A stretch of 64,000 nt of DNA. It comes from Acidaminobacter sp. JC074 (GTDB lineage: Bacteria; Bacillota; Clostridia; Peptostreptococcales; Acidaminobacteraceae). The stretch's first letter is position 1. Each line of letters begins with the position of its first letter. The DNA is taken from assembly GCF_022496765.1 (NCBI RefSeq), contig NZ_VANV01000001.1, positions 248,001 to 312,000 on the forward strand, given 5' to 3'. Made by a program: the position numbers and the translations under genes. Of the stretch, positions 25,962 to 35,915 are shown piece by piece. The notes under the pieces were generated by a model. The model did not search any database. It saw nothing but the letters and a program-made list of their open reading frames with translations, and had not been told where the DNA came from.

Positions 25962-27110
25962 CTACCAGTACATATCCCAATCTTTAAGTTTTCTAACCAA
26001 AGCCTCCATATAGTAATAACATCCCCAGATGTTACATTCATCGACTCCTCTATCACATGGTTTTGAATAAACAGCATGTTTCAAAAGCCCATTGGCATGA
26101 GGGTCGTCTTTGGTTGTATATGAATCAATCAAGGATTTAAGCATCTTATCTGCATAAAGCATATAAGTTGATTGTTTTTCGCTTTTTAAGTGTTTGTCCA
26201 TTTCGTAAATGCCACAAATAGCAATGGCAGCTGCAGATGAATCTCTCGGTTCATCGCTACCATCTGTAAAGATCATATCCCAGTAAGGAATATAATCCTG
26301 AGGTAATTTTTCAATAAAGAAATCTGTAAATCTATAGTAATACTCAATACACTGGGGCTCACTGATATATGAATAAGATAAAGGCATGCCATATACACCC
26401 CATGCTTGTCCTCTTGCCCATGCAGAATCATCTGAATAGCCCTGTCTAGTAACACCATGAGTAGGCAGACCAGTTTCAGGATCAAAATAATGAGTATGGA
26501 ATGTTGAATTGTCTTCTCTGACCACTGTTTTTAATGTCGTTCTTAAGTGTTTTACGGCTATCTCTCTATACTTTCTGTCACCAGTCTCTTCTGTTGCCCA
26601 GTATAAAAGAGGCAAGTTCATTAAACAGTCTATAATCAAACGATACATTTCTGGATCATTTATATCGCCCCATGCTTGGATGAAGTCCCCTTTAGGTTTG
26701 TATCGACCAATAAGGTGATCGGCTGCTTCAAGCGCTATTTGACGCGCTTTTTTGTTACCAGTTGTTTTCCACTCAGCAACACCTGACAAAGAGTATAGAA
26801 AACCTAAATCATGCGTATCAATCTCTAGTTCTTCACGTAATCTTTTGATATAAGAATCCAGTTGTCCTTCGGCTGCTTGTCTGTACTTTTCATCTCCTGA
26901 GCCTTCATAAGCCAGCCAAAGAATACCCGTCCAAAATGATTGAGTCCAACCCTGGTCGTTATCTTCTGCCCAATAGATAAGATTATTACTATTAGGAGAT
27001 GGAAAGGTTGTCTTAAATGTTTCAAGCATAATGTCTACCTTCTTTAAGGCTTCTTCAAAAGCCTTTTCGACATCTTCTTGCTTTAAAATGTCTGTATGCT
27101 CACAGCTCAT
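25962..27110 (-). CDS. GH88 unsaturated glucuronyl hydrolase
   Basis: About 382 residues, (alpha/alpha)6 barrel. The two catalytic aspartates are seen at the family spacing: Asp101 in [12 protein letters not shown] and Asp161 in [14 protein letters not shown]. Other signatures are [38 protein letters not shown] and [15 protein letters not shown]. It removes the 4,5-unsaturated uronic acid left by polysaccharide lyases at the non-reducing end; the product opens and feeds KduI. There is no signal peptide, so it works on imported oligosaccharides. GGAGG precedes ATG 27110. Confidence 0.94.
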   Translation of the reverse strand: MSCEHTDILKQEDVEKAFEEALKKVDIMLETFKTTFPSPNSNNLIYWAEDNDQGWTQSFWTGILWLAYEGSGDEKYRQAAEGQLDSYIKRLREELEIDTHDLGFLYSLSGVAEWKTTGNKKARQIALEAADHLIGRYKPKGDFIQAWGDINDPEMYRLIIDCLMNLPLLYWATEETGDRKYREIAVKHLRTTLKTVVREDNSTFHTHYFDPETGLPTHGVTRQGYSDDSAWARGQAWGVYGMPLSYSYISEPQCIEYYYRFTDFFIEKLPQDYIPYWDMIFTDGSDEPRDSSAAAIAICGIYEMDKHLKSEKQSTYMLYADKMLKSLIDSYTTKDDPHANGLLKHAVYSKPCDRGVDECNIWGCYYYMEALVRKLKDWDMYW

Positions 27111-27169
27111 TTTTTCCTCCATTTCAATAATTTGTAATTGCAATCTAAAAAATAATAAGGTTTAGAAAT

Positions 27170-27193
27170 TTCACCTGGCATCAGCCAGGTGAA
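27170..27193 (-). promoter_or_regulatory. Intercistronic stem-loop after solute-binding protein 2
   Basis: TTCACCTGG/CCAGGTGAA is a perfect 9-bp stem with a 6-nt loop and no T-run. It is placed just past the binding-protein stop, typical of structures that protect the highly expressed binding-protein mRNA. Confidence 0.65.
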
Positions 27194-27198
27194 CACTA

Positions 27199-28776
27199 TT
27201 AATAGATTCTATTGTAAGCATTGGTATTAATCTCAATAGATTTTTCAATACCAAGCTCTTTTAATCTTTCAACGAACTCATCGTAATCACTGTCGATATC
27301 AGAAGCACCTAATAACCACTTTTGTACCATCTCCTGTACATAAGAATCCACATTAACTTGGATTTTGATAACTTCTTTTTCTTCTTCTGGTGAATACTTC
27401 AATGTTAGAGGATCCCACACGTACTTGTAGTAATCGTTCTTCTCATACATTTCAAATCCCTCTAAACCGATTGGGTGAATCCAGCCTCTTTCATAATCGA
27501 AATCTTGAGCCATACCGATAAGGTACTGAACACCTTCACTTCTTAAGTTCTGTAAAGCATTACCTTTACCATTCATGATCATATCCGTATAAACAGGCTT
27601 ACCTTCTTTAACTTCATATGTCAAACCTTCTACACCAAAGTTAATCAGCTTTTGACCTTCTGGTGAGAACCAGAAATCAAAGTATTGAATGACCTTTACT
27701 GGATCTTCACATGATGCTGAAATACCCCAGCCACCATTTACAGTTGTTCTCTTATCAGGCATAACTCTTTCACCATTGATATTTTCTGGCGGTGCAAAAG
27801 GCATAAAGCTAAAGCCTTCTATAGAATCTGCTAATTTATCATTATAAGTAGAAGTTGAACCAAACCAGTCGATAGTCATACCACCTGTGTTTGAACTTAA
27901 AAGAACGTCTCTTGACTTGTTACCTCTTGTAAATATTTCTTGGTCGATTAAGCCCTTGTCATACCATCTTTTCAATTCTTTTATAGCATTAACAAAGTCA
28001 TCTTCCATAGGTGCAAATTTAAGCTCACCGTCGTCATCCATGTAGTAACGTAATGAAGAACCCCATAAGCTTAATAACCACGATACATTGCTAAGCTCAG
28101 TATTTTTTCTTTGGAAAAATGGTACTTCATCTGCTTGGCCGTTTCCATTTGGATCTTGTTCTTTAAATGCTGTTAACACAGCTTCTAACTCTTCTAGGTT
28201 TTGTGGTTGCTCTAAACCTAAGTTGTCTAACCAGTCTTGTCTAACGAAGTAACCTAAAGATGGTTCACCAGCCATAAACTTAGGAATAACATACATCTTG
28301 CCATCAACAGATGTCGCTAATTTTTCCTTGTCAGGATTAGCTGCAAAGTATGCTTTGATATTTGGCGCATGTTGATCAATTAAATCTGTTAGCTCAAGTA
28401 AACCACCGTCACGACCTAATTTCTCCATGTCCTCTATCTGCATGTAAGAGATGATATCTGGTAAGTTACCTGAAGATACCATTAAGTTGAATGCTTGTTT
28501 ATCGTCAGAAGCCCCTGATGATAAGGTGCCTTTTAAAGAGACATTTGTCATAGCAGCTGCTTCTTTAAATACTGGCCATTCTTCATTGAACACTGTACCA
28601 TTAAAGATACCAAAGTAAGTAAATTCTACAGGTTCTGCTGATACTAAAGAGCCTTCCAGTTCACCTGAGCCTTTTGATGTTTCTACTGATGCAACATTTT
28701 CTGATTGACCACATCCGGCAAATACCGATGTTAGAACCATAACTAGTGCTAATAGCAGACATAAACGTTTTTTCAT
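27199..28776 (-). CDS. Solute-binding lipoprotein of oligosaccharide ABC importer 2
   Basis: 525 residues, LplA-type extracellular solute-binding protein. The lipoprotein signal is clear (MKKRLCLLLALVMVLTSVFA then GCG). The mature protein carries family landmarks such as VEFTYFGIFNGT, MLPDIISYMQIED-like segment, a calcium-site-like DPNGNGQADEVPFF loop and WGISASCEDPVKVIQYFDFW. Encoded with GH88, kduI and kduD, it most likely captures unsaturated-uronate-containing, probably sulfated oligosaccharides. AGGAGG precedes the start. Confidence 0.9.
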   Translation of the reverse strand: MKKRLCLLLALVMVLTSVFAGCGQSENVASVETSKGSGELEGSLVSAEPVEFTYFGIFNGTVFNEEWPVFKEAAAMTNVSLKGTLSSGASDDKQAFNLMVSSGNLPDIISYMQIEDMEKLGRDGGLLELTDLIDQHAPNIKAYFAANPDKEKLATSVDGKMYVIPKFMAGEPSLGYFVRQDWLDNLGLEQPQNLEELEAVLTAFKEQDPNGNGQADEVPFFQRKNTELSNVSWLLSLWGSSLRYYMDDDGELKFAPMEDDFVNAIKELKRWYDKGLIDQEIFTRGNKSRDVLLSSNTGGMTIDWFGSTSTYNDKLADSIEGFSFMPFAPPENINGERVMPDKRTTVNGGWGISASCEDPVKVIQYFDFWFSPEGQKLINFGVEGLTYEVKEGKPVYTDMIMNGKGNALQNLRSEGVQYLIGMAQDFDYERGWIHPIGLEGFEMYEKNDYYKYVWDPLTLKYSPEEEKEVIKIQVNVDSYVQEMVQKWLLGASDIDSDYDEFVERLKELGIEKSIEINTNAYNRIY

Positions 28777-28821
28777 GTTTCCCTCCTAAATAATATTATA
28801 CAACAGTCTCGTTAGACTTTT

Positions 28822-29703
28822 CTAACCTTTTACAGAACCTATCATAACGCCTTCTTTAAAGAATCTCTGAATATAAGGATATGCAATCAGCATAGGTATA
28901 ATAGAGATCATAATAATAGCGAATATAATGGTTTGTGGTGACGATAAGGCATCAGGTGTAATTAAAACGGCCTCTTCACCACCTGTTGATTGCTCAACAA
29001 TAAGTTTCTTTAAAAGTACCTGAAGTGGAATCTTCGAATCATCTTGTAATAACACCATAGACCAGAAGTAACCATTCCATCTTGATACAGCATAAAACAT
29101 GGTAATTGTTGCAAGTGCAGATTTTGAAAGTGGTAAGTATATTTTTCTAAAAATCGTAAAATGATTGGCACCATCTATCCTGGCTGCTTCATCAAGTGAC
29201 TCAGGTATTGATGAGAAAAATGTCCTTAAGATAATCAAGTTGAATGTGGATATAGCAAATCCAAGTACAATAGACCACCTTGAATTGATAAGACCTAAAT
29301 CCCTAAAATTCAGATACATTGGAATGATACCTGGCTTTAGCCACATGGTTACAAGCACAAATAAAGTGATGGCTTTTAAAAATGGCATATTCTTTCTTGA
29401 TAAAACATAAGCACCAAGTGTTGTAAAAGCCATATTAACGATAGTACCTACAACTGTGTAATAAAGTGTATTGCCATAAGCAACCCATAGATTAGGTGTT
29501 TTTAAGGCCTCCTTATAGGATTCTAGGTTAAAGCCTTTTGGCAATAATACCACTTCCCCAGTCTCAACTGCTGATGGTAATGATACCGATGCACTTAAGA
29601 TATAAACCAGTGGATAAAGTGCTGAAAAACCTATTACCACAAGGAGCACTATATTAACCCATTTAAAGATTTTTTCCGATCTTCCTTCTATTGTGTTTCC
29701 CAT
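28822..29703 (-). CDS. LplC-type permease of importer 2
   Basis: About 293 residues with six membrane helices, the EAA loop (LDEAARIDGANHFTIFRKIY then LPLSKS) and the family C-terminus RFFKEGVMIGSVKG. AAGGAG is spaced for the ATG at 29703; a GTG at 29709 overlaps that site. A short hairpin at the stop (GTTAGA/TCTAAC) precedes the binding-protein gene. Confidence 0.93.
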   Translation of the reverse strand: MGNTIEGRSEKIFKWVNIVLLVVIGFSALYPLVYILSASVSLPSAVETGEVVLLPKGFNLESYKEALKTPNLWVAYGNTLYYTVVGTIVNMAFTTLGAYVLSRKNMPFLKAITLFVLVTMWLKPGIIPMYLNFRDLGLINSRWSIVLGFAISTFNLIILRTFFSSIPESLDEAARIDGANHFTIFRKIYLPLSKSALATITMFYAVSRWNGYFWSMVLLQDDSKIPLQVLLKKLIVEQSTGGEEAVLITPDALSSPQTIIFAIIMISIIPMLIAYPYIQRFFKEGVMIGSVKG

Positions 29704-29712
29704 AGTCACTCC

Positions 29713-30699
29713 TTACCATAAACTTGTATCAGAAAACTTGCTTGCTATACGATTTGCACTGTATACCAATATCAATGCAACAATGGCATTGAAAACCTCT
29801 GCCGCAGTAGCCAGACCAAAATCTTGATTTTGTAAACCTGTCTGATAAACATATGTTGAAATGATCTGTGAAGTTTCATATGTAGCAGGCTGCTGCAGTA
29901 ATAATACTTTTTCAAATGCTATATTAAGCATCTGTCCTATCCTTAAAATAAACATAATAATGATCGTTGGCATAATACCAGGTATGGTCACATGTCGCAT
30001 CTGTTGGAACTTGTTGGCCCCATCTACACGTGCTGCCTCATACAAGGCTGGATCAATTGCCATTAATGCTGCAAGATAAACAATGGCGTTAAAGCCTGTT
30101 TCCTTCCAGATGTTCATCCCTGTAAAAATACCTCTGAACAATTCCGGCTTCATTAAAAAGTATATCTTTTCAAAACCAAGTCTTTCTAAAAGTAGGTTTA
30201 CAATGCCTAAGTCCGGTGCCAAAATATTGGTCACAATACCGGCAGTTACTACGATAGAAACAAAGTAAGGTATAAAAGTTGCTGTTTGAACACTTGTCTT
30301 AAATATTTTATTCTTAACCTCATTTAACATAAGTGCCAGTATGATTGCTGCCGGAAACTCAAACACCAAGCCATAAAGACTTAACATAAGTGTGTTTCTA
30401 AATGTTGGCCAGAAGTAAGGTCCTGTTAAGAAACTTACAAAGTTATCCAATCCAACCCATTCGCTACCAGCAATGCCTTTAAAAAGACTGTAATCTTGAA
30501 ACGCGATTACTTGACCCGTTAGGGGTTTATAAATGAAAAGTACAAACCAGATGATAATTGGTAAAGCCATGACATATAGCTGCCAATTGTCTCTCATAAT
30601 TTTTAGTTGTCTTTTCGCTTTTTTCATGTAAGTTTCAAGCTTATCATTTGATGATCTATTCTCGCCAAATCTTATGCGAGGATCTATAGGTTTATCCAT
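29713..30699 (-). CDS. LplB-type permease of importer 2
   Basis: 328 residues, six membrane helices after a charged 35-residue N-terminus. Typical blocks are YVMALPIIIWFVLFIYKPLT, FQDYSLFKGIAGSEWVGLDN and the EAA loop LYEAARVDGANKFQQMRHVT. It is the first gene of the uronate-importer operon (this gene through kduD). GAGGGGAGA precedes the ATG. Confidence 0.93.
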   Translation of the reverse strand: MDKPIDPRIRFGENRSSNDKLETYMKKAKRQLKIMRDNWQLYVMALPIIIWFVLFIYKPLTGQVIAFQDYSLFKGIAGSEWVGLDNFVSFLTGPYFWPTFRNTLMLSLYGLVFEFPAAIILALMLNEVKNKIFKTSVQTATFIPYFVSIVVTAGIVTNILAPDLGIVNLLLERLGFEKIYFLMKPELFRGIFTGMNIWKETGFNAIVYLAALMAIDPALYEAARVDGANKFQQMRHVTIPGIMPTIIIMFILRIGQMLNIAFEKVLLLQQPATYETSQIISTYVYQTGLQNQDFGLATAAEVFNAIVALILVYSANRIASKFSDTSLW

Positions 30700-30728
30700 T
30701 AAATCTCCCCTCTAAATTTATGCTCTGA

Positions 30729-30738
30729 CAAACGTTTG
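30729..30738. promoter_or_regulatory. LacI/CcpA-type operator core in the leader of importer-2 operon
   Basis: The perfect palindrome CAAACGTTTG (flanked by GA and CC) lies about 10-20 bp after the predicted transcription start, mirroring the operator in the leader of the importer-1 operon. Confidence 0.45.
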
Positions 30739-30755
30739 CCTTTCGGCTTAACAAC

Positions 30756-30796
30756 AATTTATCACGGTGGCGCTAACATAACAATCATCAAAATTC
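30756..30796 (-). promoter_or_regulatory. Promoter and 14-bp shared element of importer-2 operon
   Basis: TTGTTA (30784-30779) and TAAATT (30761-30756) are 17 bp apart. GAATTTTGATGATT on the reverse strand at 30796-30783 abuts the -35 box and is identical to the sequence in front of the two-sulfatase operon (35954-35967). Confidence 0.5.
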
Positions 30797-30888
30797 AACG
30801 GTTCAAACACTTGCAAACACTCAATTCTTCTTTTGCATATTCCTTATGATATTCATTTGTAAACAAAGAAAAAGCCTGCATAGCAGAC

Positions 30889-33081
30889 TTAATGATTTTC
30901 TCTATATTGTCCAGGTGAATAACCTGTACTTTTTTTAAAAACTCGGATAAATGTATTGGAAGAATTAAAGCCTACCTTCTCTGCAATATCCTTAATTTGA
31001 AGACTTGGATCTTTTAATAGGTTCTTTGCCTCCTTAATCCGGTATTCATTGAGTACCTCTTTAAAGTTTCTACCTGTTACACGCTTAAAAAGAATACTTG
31101 AATACTTAACTGTAACACCAAGTGCTTCAGAGAACTCCTCTAAACCGATGTCTTTGTAATAATTGTTTTCAAGAAACTCAAACATACGGGATTCAAGAAG
31201 AACTTCGTTCATCTGATGATTACTCTTTTGCCATTCAATCAAACATTCCACTATATCTAAAATCCAGTTGACCACATGCCTTGGTGATTCATATTCAACC
31301 AAAGATTCAAGTAGGTCATCATTATTTGAAAAAATCGTTTCATAGTTGACATTGAGCTGGTTGACAATCCTTCTGACAGTACCTCTAATGGCATAAACAA
31401 GCGCATCCAATTGCTTAGAGGAAAGTGATCTATTTTTAAAATTTTCCTGTAATATTTCATCAATCAGAAAACGAGCCTCATCAGACTTGCCACTGATAAT
31501 AAGCTGTACCAATCTCTGCTCTATACTGATTGGATAGTAATAGTTTTGAGCCAAATCCACACTTGAAATGATTTCATCTGTGATAATGACAGCCTCTGGT
31601 ATAACATACCTATACTCAAGTGATCGGATATTTTTCCAGTAGATACTTGGTAGTTCTTCTAAATCATCAAAATTGCCACTTACAACAAACAATATATCTA
31701 AACTCTTGCTAGAAGTCAGTTCATCATAAAGTTGTCTGATTTGTCTTAAGGCTTCACCATAAGACAATTCATGGAACAAGATGGCACCTGTGTTGGCATT
31801 AACAGATATATAAAGATGGTCCACCGACAATCTAATCTGAGACTTGATTGAAAAAAGAAGGGTTTCATCTTCAACTTGACTGTAATCTATAATGGCCAGT
31901 GTATAGGGATTTAGGCTTTTTGACAAACCTACTTTTCCACTTCTATCTTGAAACTGCTTGTAATTGATGATTTTCATCATGTATTCTCTTAAGAGTCTTG
32001 TACCTAAAAGCTGATTTTGGTCATTCAACAAGTTAGACATTTCCTCTTGTATAAGCTCATAGGCATCCTTCATATCTTGAATATAGTCTAGAGCTCCTTC
32101 TACATTTTCAGCACCAACATCATTTAAGAGGTTAGAAATGGGTTTACTAAGAACATCCGCGAGTCGGCTAGACAACATCCACGCAGCATAATAGAGAGAC
32201 AAGCAAATGATCACTAAAAGAACATATATGCCTACGACAAGTAAAAGATTGTCTTTTTCAAGATTATAAACATAATACCAAGGACCTAGACTAGATGGTA
32301 TCACTCTATGATTCAATGAATCACCTTTTAAATAAGTGACTTCTTCTATTTCCTTTATCTGAGAAAAAGCCAGTGTGTCATCACCTATATGAAAGTCTCT
32401 ACCAATAACAGATAAAGTCCCCTTTTGGTCTGTCATATGATCACCGAGCATTTCATCTCTGTGAATACTGATCAAAAATAGGGCTTCACCAACATTGTAT
32501 TCGGTCTCTAGCTTGGTTAAAAGTAGATAGGATACTTCCGTTGAATCATTAACTGCATTCATAACAAAGTAGGAAGGATTAGAAAAACTCCTATCATATA
32601 TGAGTCTATTAGCAGCTTTCTGCCAGGAATACTCATCAATCATCCAAGATTCTAAGTACTGGTTCATGGTCAAAGTAGCATCATTGGCTATAACAGATTC
32701 ATCCCCTGGTTTTGTTATAGCTATTTGGTAACCAAAGTTGTCCATATCATGAACAACCTTGATCAGGTGTTCCTGAATCAAGACCTTTTGATAATAGGTG
32801 ACTTCGTCAGTAAGAATAAACTCACTTATTAGAGGATCTTTCTTCATAATAAGAATCTGCTTAAATATCTCAGCAAAATCCTTGTCCATGTCCTCTGCAA
32901 ACCTTTCAATCGTCTGCTTTTCCTCCATATCAGTTTCACGATTCATATCCATGATATATGGTATAACACCTGCTGTAATCAGCAAAGTGATCATTAATGA
33001 AAGTAAGATGAAAAAACTGTAAAACAACTTTGACTTGTAATACAGTCTTGATTTAAATAGTCCTTTAATATGTCTATACAA
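30889..33081 (-). CDS. Membrane-bound AraC-family regulator with extracytoplasmic sensor
   Basis: About 730 residues. TM1 (about 15-40) and TM2 (about 280-305) flank an extracytoplasmic Cache-like sensor of roughly 240 residues. A HAMP-like/coiled linker and a cytoplasmic middle part follow, and the C-terminal 100 residues are an AraC double helix-turn-helix (LEEFSEALGVTVKYSSILFK, then DIAEKVGFNSSNTFIRVFKK and TGYSPGQYR). There is no kinase domain, so sensing and DNA binding are in one chain. It probably senses the oligosaccharide or a derivative outside and controls adjacent operons. A TTG at 33081 after GGGGGAAG is the best start; TATAAT lies between it and the upstream sulfatase gene. Confidence 0.85.
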   Translation of the reverse strand: MYRHIKGLFKSRLYYKSKLFYSFFILLSLMITLLITAGVIPYIMDMNRETDMEEKQTIERFAEDMDKDFAEIFKQILIMKKDPLISEFILTDEVTYYQKVLIQEHLIKVVHDMDNFGYQIAITKPGDESVIANDATLTMNQYLESWMIDEYSWQKAANRLIYDRSFSNPSYFVMNAVNDSTEVSYLLLTKLETEYNVGEALFLISIHRDEMLGDHMTDQKGTLSVIGRDFHIGDDTLAFSQIKEIEEVTYLKGDSLNHRVIPSSLGPWYYVYNLEKDNLLLVVGIYVLLVIICLSLYYAAWMLSSRLADVLSKPISNLLNDVGAENVEGALDYIQDMKDAYELIQEEMSNLLNDQNQLLGTRLLREYMMKIINYKQFQDRSGKVGLSKSLNPYTLAIIDYSQVEDETLLFSIKSQIRLSVDHLYISVNANTGAILFHELSYGEALRQIRQLYDELTSSKSLDILFVVSGNFDDLEELPSIYWKNIRSLEYRYVIPEAVIITDEIISSVDLAQNYYYPISIEQRLVQLIISGKSDEARFLIDEILQENFKNRSLSSKQLDALVYAIRGTVRRIVNQLNVNYETIFSNNDDLLESLVEYESPRHVVNWILDIVECLIEWQKSNHQMNEVLLESRMFEFLENNYYKDIGLEEFSEALGVTVKYSSILFKRVTGRNFKEVLNEYRIKEAKNLLKDPSLQIKDIAEKVGFNSSNTFIRVFKKSTGYSPGQYRENH

Positions 33082-33122
33082 AATAACTTCCCCCAATTTA
33101 GCTATCTCTAATTATAACATTA

Positions 33123-34523
33123 TTACGACATATGTACTACAAATGGATCATTGGTAGATTCTAGATATGACATGAGTTCCGAATACATCTCATCAAGAAT
33201 TTCCGATTCATTTTTTTGATACTTCATCGGTGAGACCTGTAGCGGATCCGATATTAGATCATAGTAGAAATACTCTGTTTTAACTTCTACAGGCTTATAG
33301 CCTCTGTCTGCAACCAATGTATACCTTTGATTTCTTACTCCTCTCCATCCATAAGAAAGATTGTTTAAGCCCTTTTCTTTAAATGATTTTACTACTGCCG
33401 CTCTTCCTGGATAGGCGTGAATAAAAGCTGAATGACGACTAGGTGATAATTCCAACAAGTTGTCACTACAATCCATACCGCTGACTGGATCAAAAGGTAC
33501 ATCCATCAATGATAAAAGAGTAGGCATTTGATCGACACTATTGATGACCCCTGAAAACTCACCTGGATTGATTTTACAAGGCCATCTGATCATCCAAGGG
33601 ATATTAATGGCTTCCTCATACCAGACATGTTTACCTATTAAACCATGTGACCCCATCATATCACCATGATCAGATGAAACTACAACGATGGTATTTTCAT
33701 CTATGTCCAGGACTTCAAGTGTTGATAATATTCTTCCAAACTGCTCATCAATCCCCGTTACAGCCGCATAGTAATCTCTGGTCATTGTTAGAAGTTCATC
33801 TTGTGAAGTAGCTTCTTTGGGATCGGTATGATGACCGATGCTGTTATAAAGAACATTGTCTCTTAGTTTAATTTTATCTTTATCATATAAAGACCTGTAT
33901 TTGTCAGGTACCACATCATAAGGATTATGAGGTGGATTCCATGAAACAAATAGTGCAAATGGTGACTTTTGTCTATGAATAAAATCTATTGCCTTATCTG
34001 TTTCATGTTGGGGCGACCACTGGTTTATATGGATTTTTTCATGTGAATCTTCCCAGTAATGAGGAGATAAGTGATTGTCCATTGCACCATATGAATACCA
34101 ATATTCAAAGCCCATTCGCCCTCTTCCTGGCGGTGTAAAGGCATCCCATCCTTGTGCACCTGACAAAGGCACCGGACTCTTATTTAACTCAGGCAAATCC
34201 AAATGCCATTTACCGATATAGCCTGTCTTATAGCCTGCATCATTTAAATAGTCTGCAATGGATTTAATAGAAGTATCCAGTTCTACATCAAGCCCTACCT
34301 TACAATTGGTCCATACACCTGTTTCAAGTGGGTATCTGCCTGTTAAAAGGGACGACCTGTGAGGTGAACATAAGGGGCAACAGGAAATGGCATGTTTGGT
34401 ATGAGCAGATTCTCTTATAAACTCATCAAAGTTGGGTGTTATTACAGGATCTTGATTGTAGCTAGAAATAGCATGCCTGCGCCACTGATCTGCAAATATA
34501 TATATCAGGTTTGGTTGTTTCAT
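33123..34523 (-). CDS. Formylglycine-type sulfatase (family S1), cytoplasmic
   Basis: 466 residues. The N-terminal metal-site strand is PNLIYIFADQWRRH, and the activating signature CSPHRSSLLTG places the formylglycine Cys at 52 (C-x-P-x-R). HLD-type catalytic residues follow in YIGKWHLD, then SSDHGDMMGSHG supplies the DHG metal ligands. No signal peptide is present, so it acts in the cytoplasm on imported sulfated sugars. It begins immediately after the stop of the preceding sulfatase. The substrate position (2-O, 6-O or N-sulfate) cannot be told from sequence. Confidence 0.93.
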   Translation of the reverse strand: MKQPNLIYIFADQWRRHAISSYNQDPVITPNFDEFIRESAHTKHAISCCPLCSPHRSSLLTGRYPLETGVWTNCKVGLDVELDTSIKSIADYLNDAGYKTGYIGKWHLDLPELNKSPVPLSGAQGWDAFTPPGRGRMGFEYWYSYGAMDNHLSPHYWEDSHEKIHINQWSPQHETDKAIDFIHRQKSPFALFVSWNPPHNPYDVVPDKYRSLYDKDKIKLRDNVLYNSIGHHTDPKEATSQDELLTMTRDYYAAVTGIDEQFGRILSTLEVLDIDENTIVVVSSDHGDMMGSHGLIGKHVWYEEAINIPWMIRWPCKINPGEFSGVINSVDQMPTLLSLMDVPFDPVSGMDCSDNLLELSPSRHSAFIHAYPGRAAVVKSFKEKGLNNLSYGWRGVRNQRYTLVADRGYKPVEVKTEYFYYDLISDPLQVSPMKYQKNESEILDEMYSELMSYLESTNDPFVVHMS

Positions 34524-35888
34524 TTACTTCTCCTTTGTAAAAACATCTTGACGATTACGGCACCATGATATCAAGTCATTTTCCATGTCTTGAATACGTG
34601 GGTCATGCATTAGATTGTTCATTTCTAGAGGATCTGAGTTCAAGTTGTAAAACTCCCTATCCCCATTTGAATCCAGGGTCAGCTTTAAGGACCCATCAAC
34701 AATTGTACGACGCATGGTACCTATACCAGGGTTTCCAGAATACTGAGCGTAGACTGGCATATCTCTTATATTCAAATCATTTTCTAAACACCAACTTAAA
34801 TCTCTACCATCAAGCTTGTCACAAGCTATACCTAATAAGCCAAGTACTGTTGGCATCAAATCAAGATGTGAAACACAAGTTTCGACCTCACGCCTTTTCA
34901 GTCGATCATCTCTTATGATGAATGGCACATTTATCGCTTGCTCATACATTTCCATCTTCTGATACATTTGATGCTGACCCAAATGATCACCATGGTCTGA
35001 AGTAAATACAAAGAGTACATTTTCAAGACCAAGCTTCTTATCAACAACCGCCATCAAACGTTTGATTTGCATATCAGCAAAATATAAGAGGCTGTGATGT
35101 GCTGACCAAACCTTGGCCCACTCCTTTTTACTGATATGCTCTCCTAGTTGAGCTGCAATGCCTTGTCGCCTAAGAGAGGGTTCATTGAGACTTGTTTGAT
35201 TGATATTACTTGGTAAAACGTTTTCCGAAATACTAAACTGATCTTTTACACAGGTTGGTAATATCAAAGGTGGATGTGGAGCCCATATATTAAGGAATAA
35301 AGCCTTAGGTTTGGATGATTCTTTTTCTATAAAATCTATGCCTTTATCAACAAACCAGGCATCTTTGAACAAGTCATCATCAAAAGGCCACTGACTCACT
35401 CGTGTGTTAGAGTACTTTTTTTCTTGATAAGTCCCATCTAACCACTCCTTAACAGGTGTTTTGTCTCTAGAGTCCGTTCCAAGCTCATGCCCTAAGTTTT
35501 TCATAAAATTCTTATAATCAACTTCTGTATAAAAAGCATCATAATCACTTCTGGATTCCAAAGCAGGCTTGACTTTTACATGCTGTACACCGATTCTTCC
35601 AACTGAATAACCAGCATCCTTTAGATAATCATCAATTGTTTTTACTTGTCTGGCTGTTTTTCCAGACCAATCATTATAGATGACGCCTGACTCAGATGGC
35701 CATTTGCCTGTTGCAAGTGCAGTTCTTGCCGGTGCACATAAGGGGCAAGTGGTATATGCTCTGTTAAATTTGATGCCTGTACGAGCCAAGGAACTTAAAT
35801 ATGGCATGACTTCTTTACCATCAAATGCTCTCCCAATAGCATCTGCTCTTTGATGGTCAGTCATAATCATTACTAAATGTTTTTTCAT
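34524..35888 (-). CDS. Formylglycine-type sulfatase (family S1), cytoplasmic
   Basis: About 454 residues. MIMTDHQRADA supplies the first metal ligands; CAPARTALATG has the formylglycine Cys51; a GRIGVQHVK segment stands where many sulfatases have G.GKWHL, so a usual catalytic Lys-Trp-His triplet is changed here; TSDHGDHLGQHQ supplies later metal ligands. There is no signal peptide. It is the first gene of a two-sulfatase operon. GGGAGG precedes ATG 35888, excluding a longer start at 35915. It shares little sequence with the two neighbouring sulfatases beyond motifs, suggesting a different sulfate position. Confidence 0.92.
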   Translation of the reverse strand: MKKHLVMIMTDHQRADAIGRAFDGKEVMPYLSSLARTGIKFNRAYTTCPLCAPARTALATGKWPSESGVIYNDWSGKTARQVKTIDDYLKDAGYSVGRIGVQHVKVKPALESRSDYDAFYTEVDYKNFMKNLGHELGTDSRDKTPVKEWLDGTYQEKKYSNTRVSQWPFDDDLFKDAWFVDKGIDFIEKESSKPKALFLNIWAPHPPLILPTCVKDQFSISENVLPSNINQTSLNEPSLRRQGIAAQLGEHISKKEWAKVWSAHHSLLYFADMQIKRLMAVVDKKLGLENVLFVFTSDHGDHLGQHQMYQKMEMYEQAINVPFIIRDDRLKRREVETCVSHLDLMPTVLGLLGIACDKLDGRDLSWCLENDLNIRDMPVYAQYSGNPGIGTMRRTIVDGSLKLTLDSNGDREFYNLNSDPLEMNNLMHDPRIQDMENDLISWCRNRQDVFTKEK

Positions 35889-35915
35889 ATATGCCTCCCA
35901 TATATAGGTTAACAT

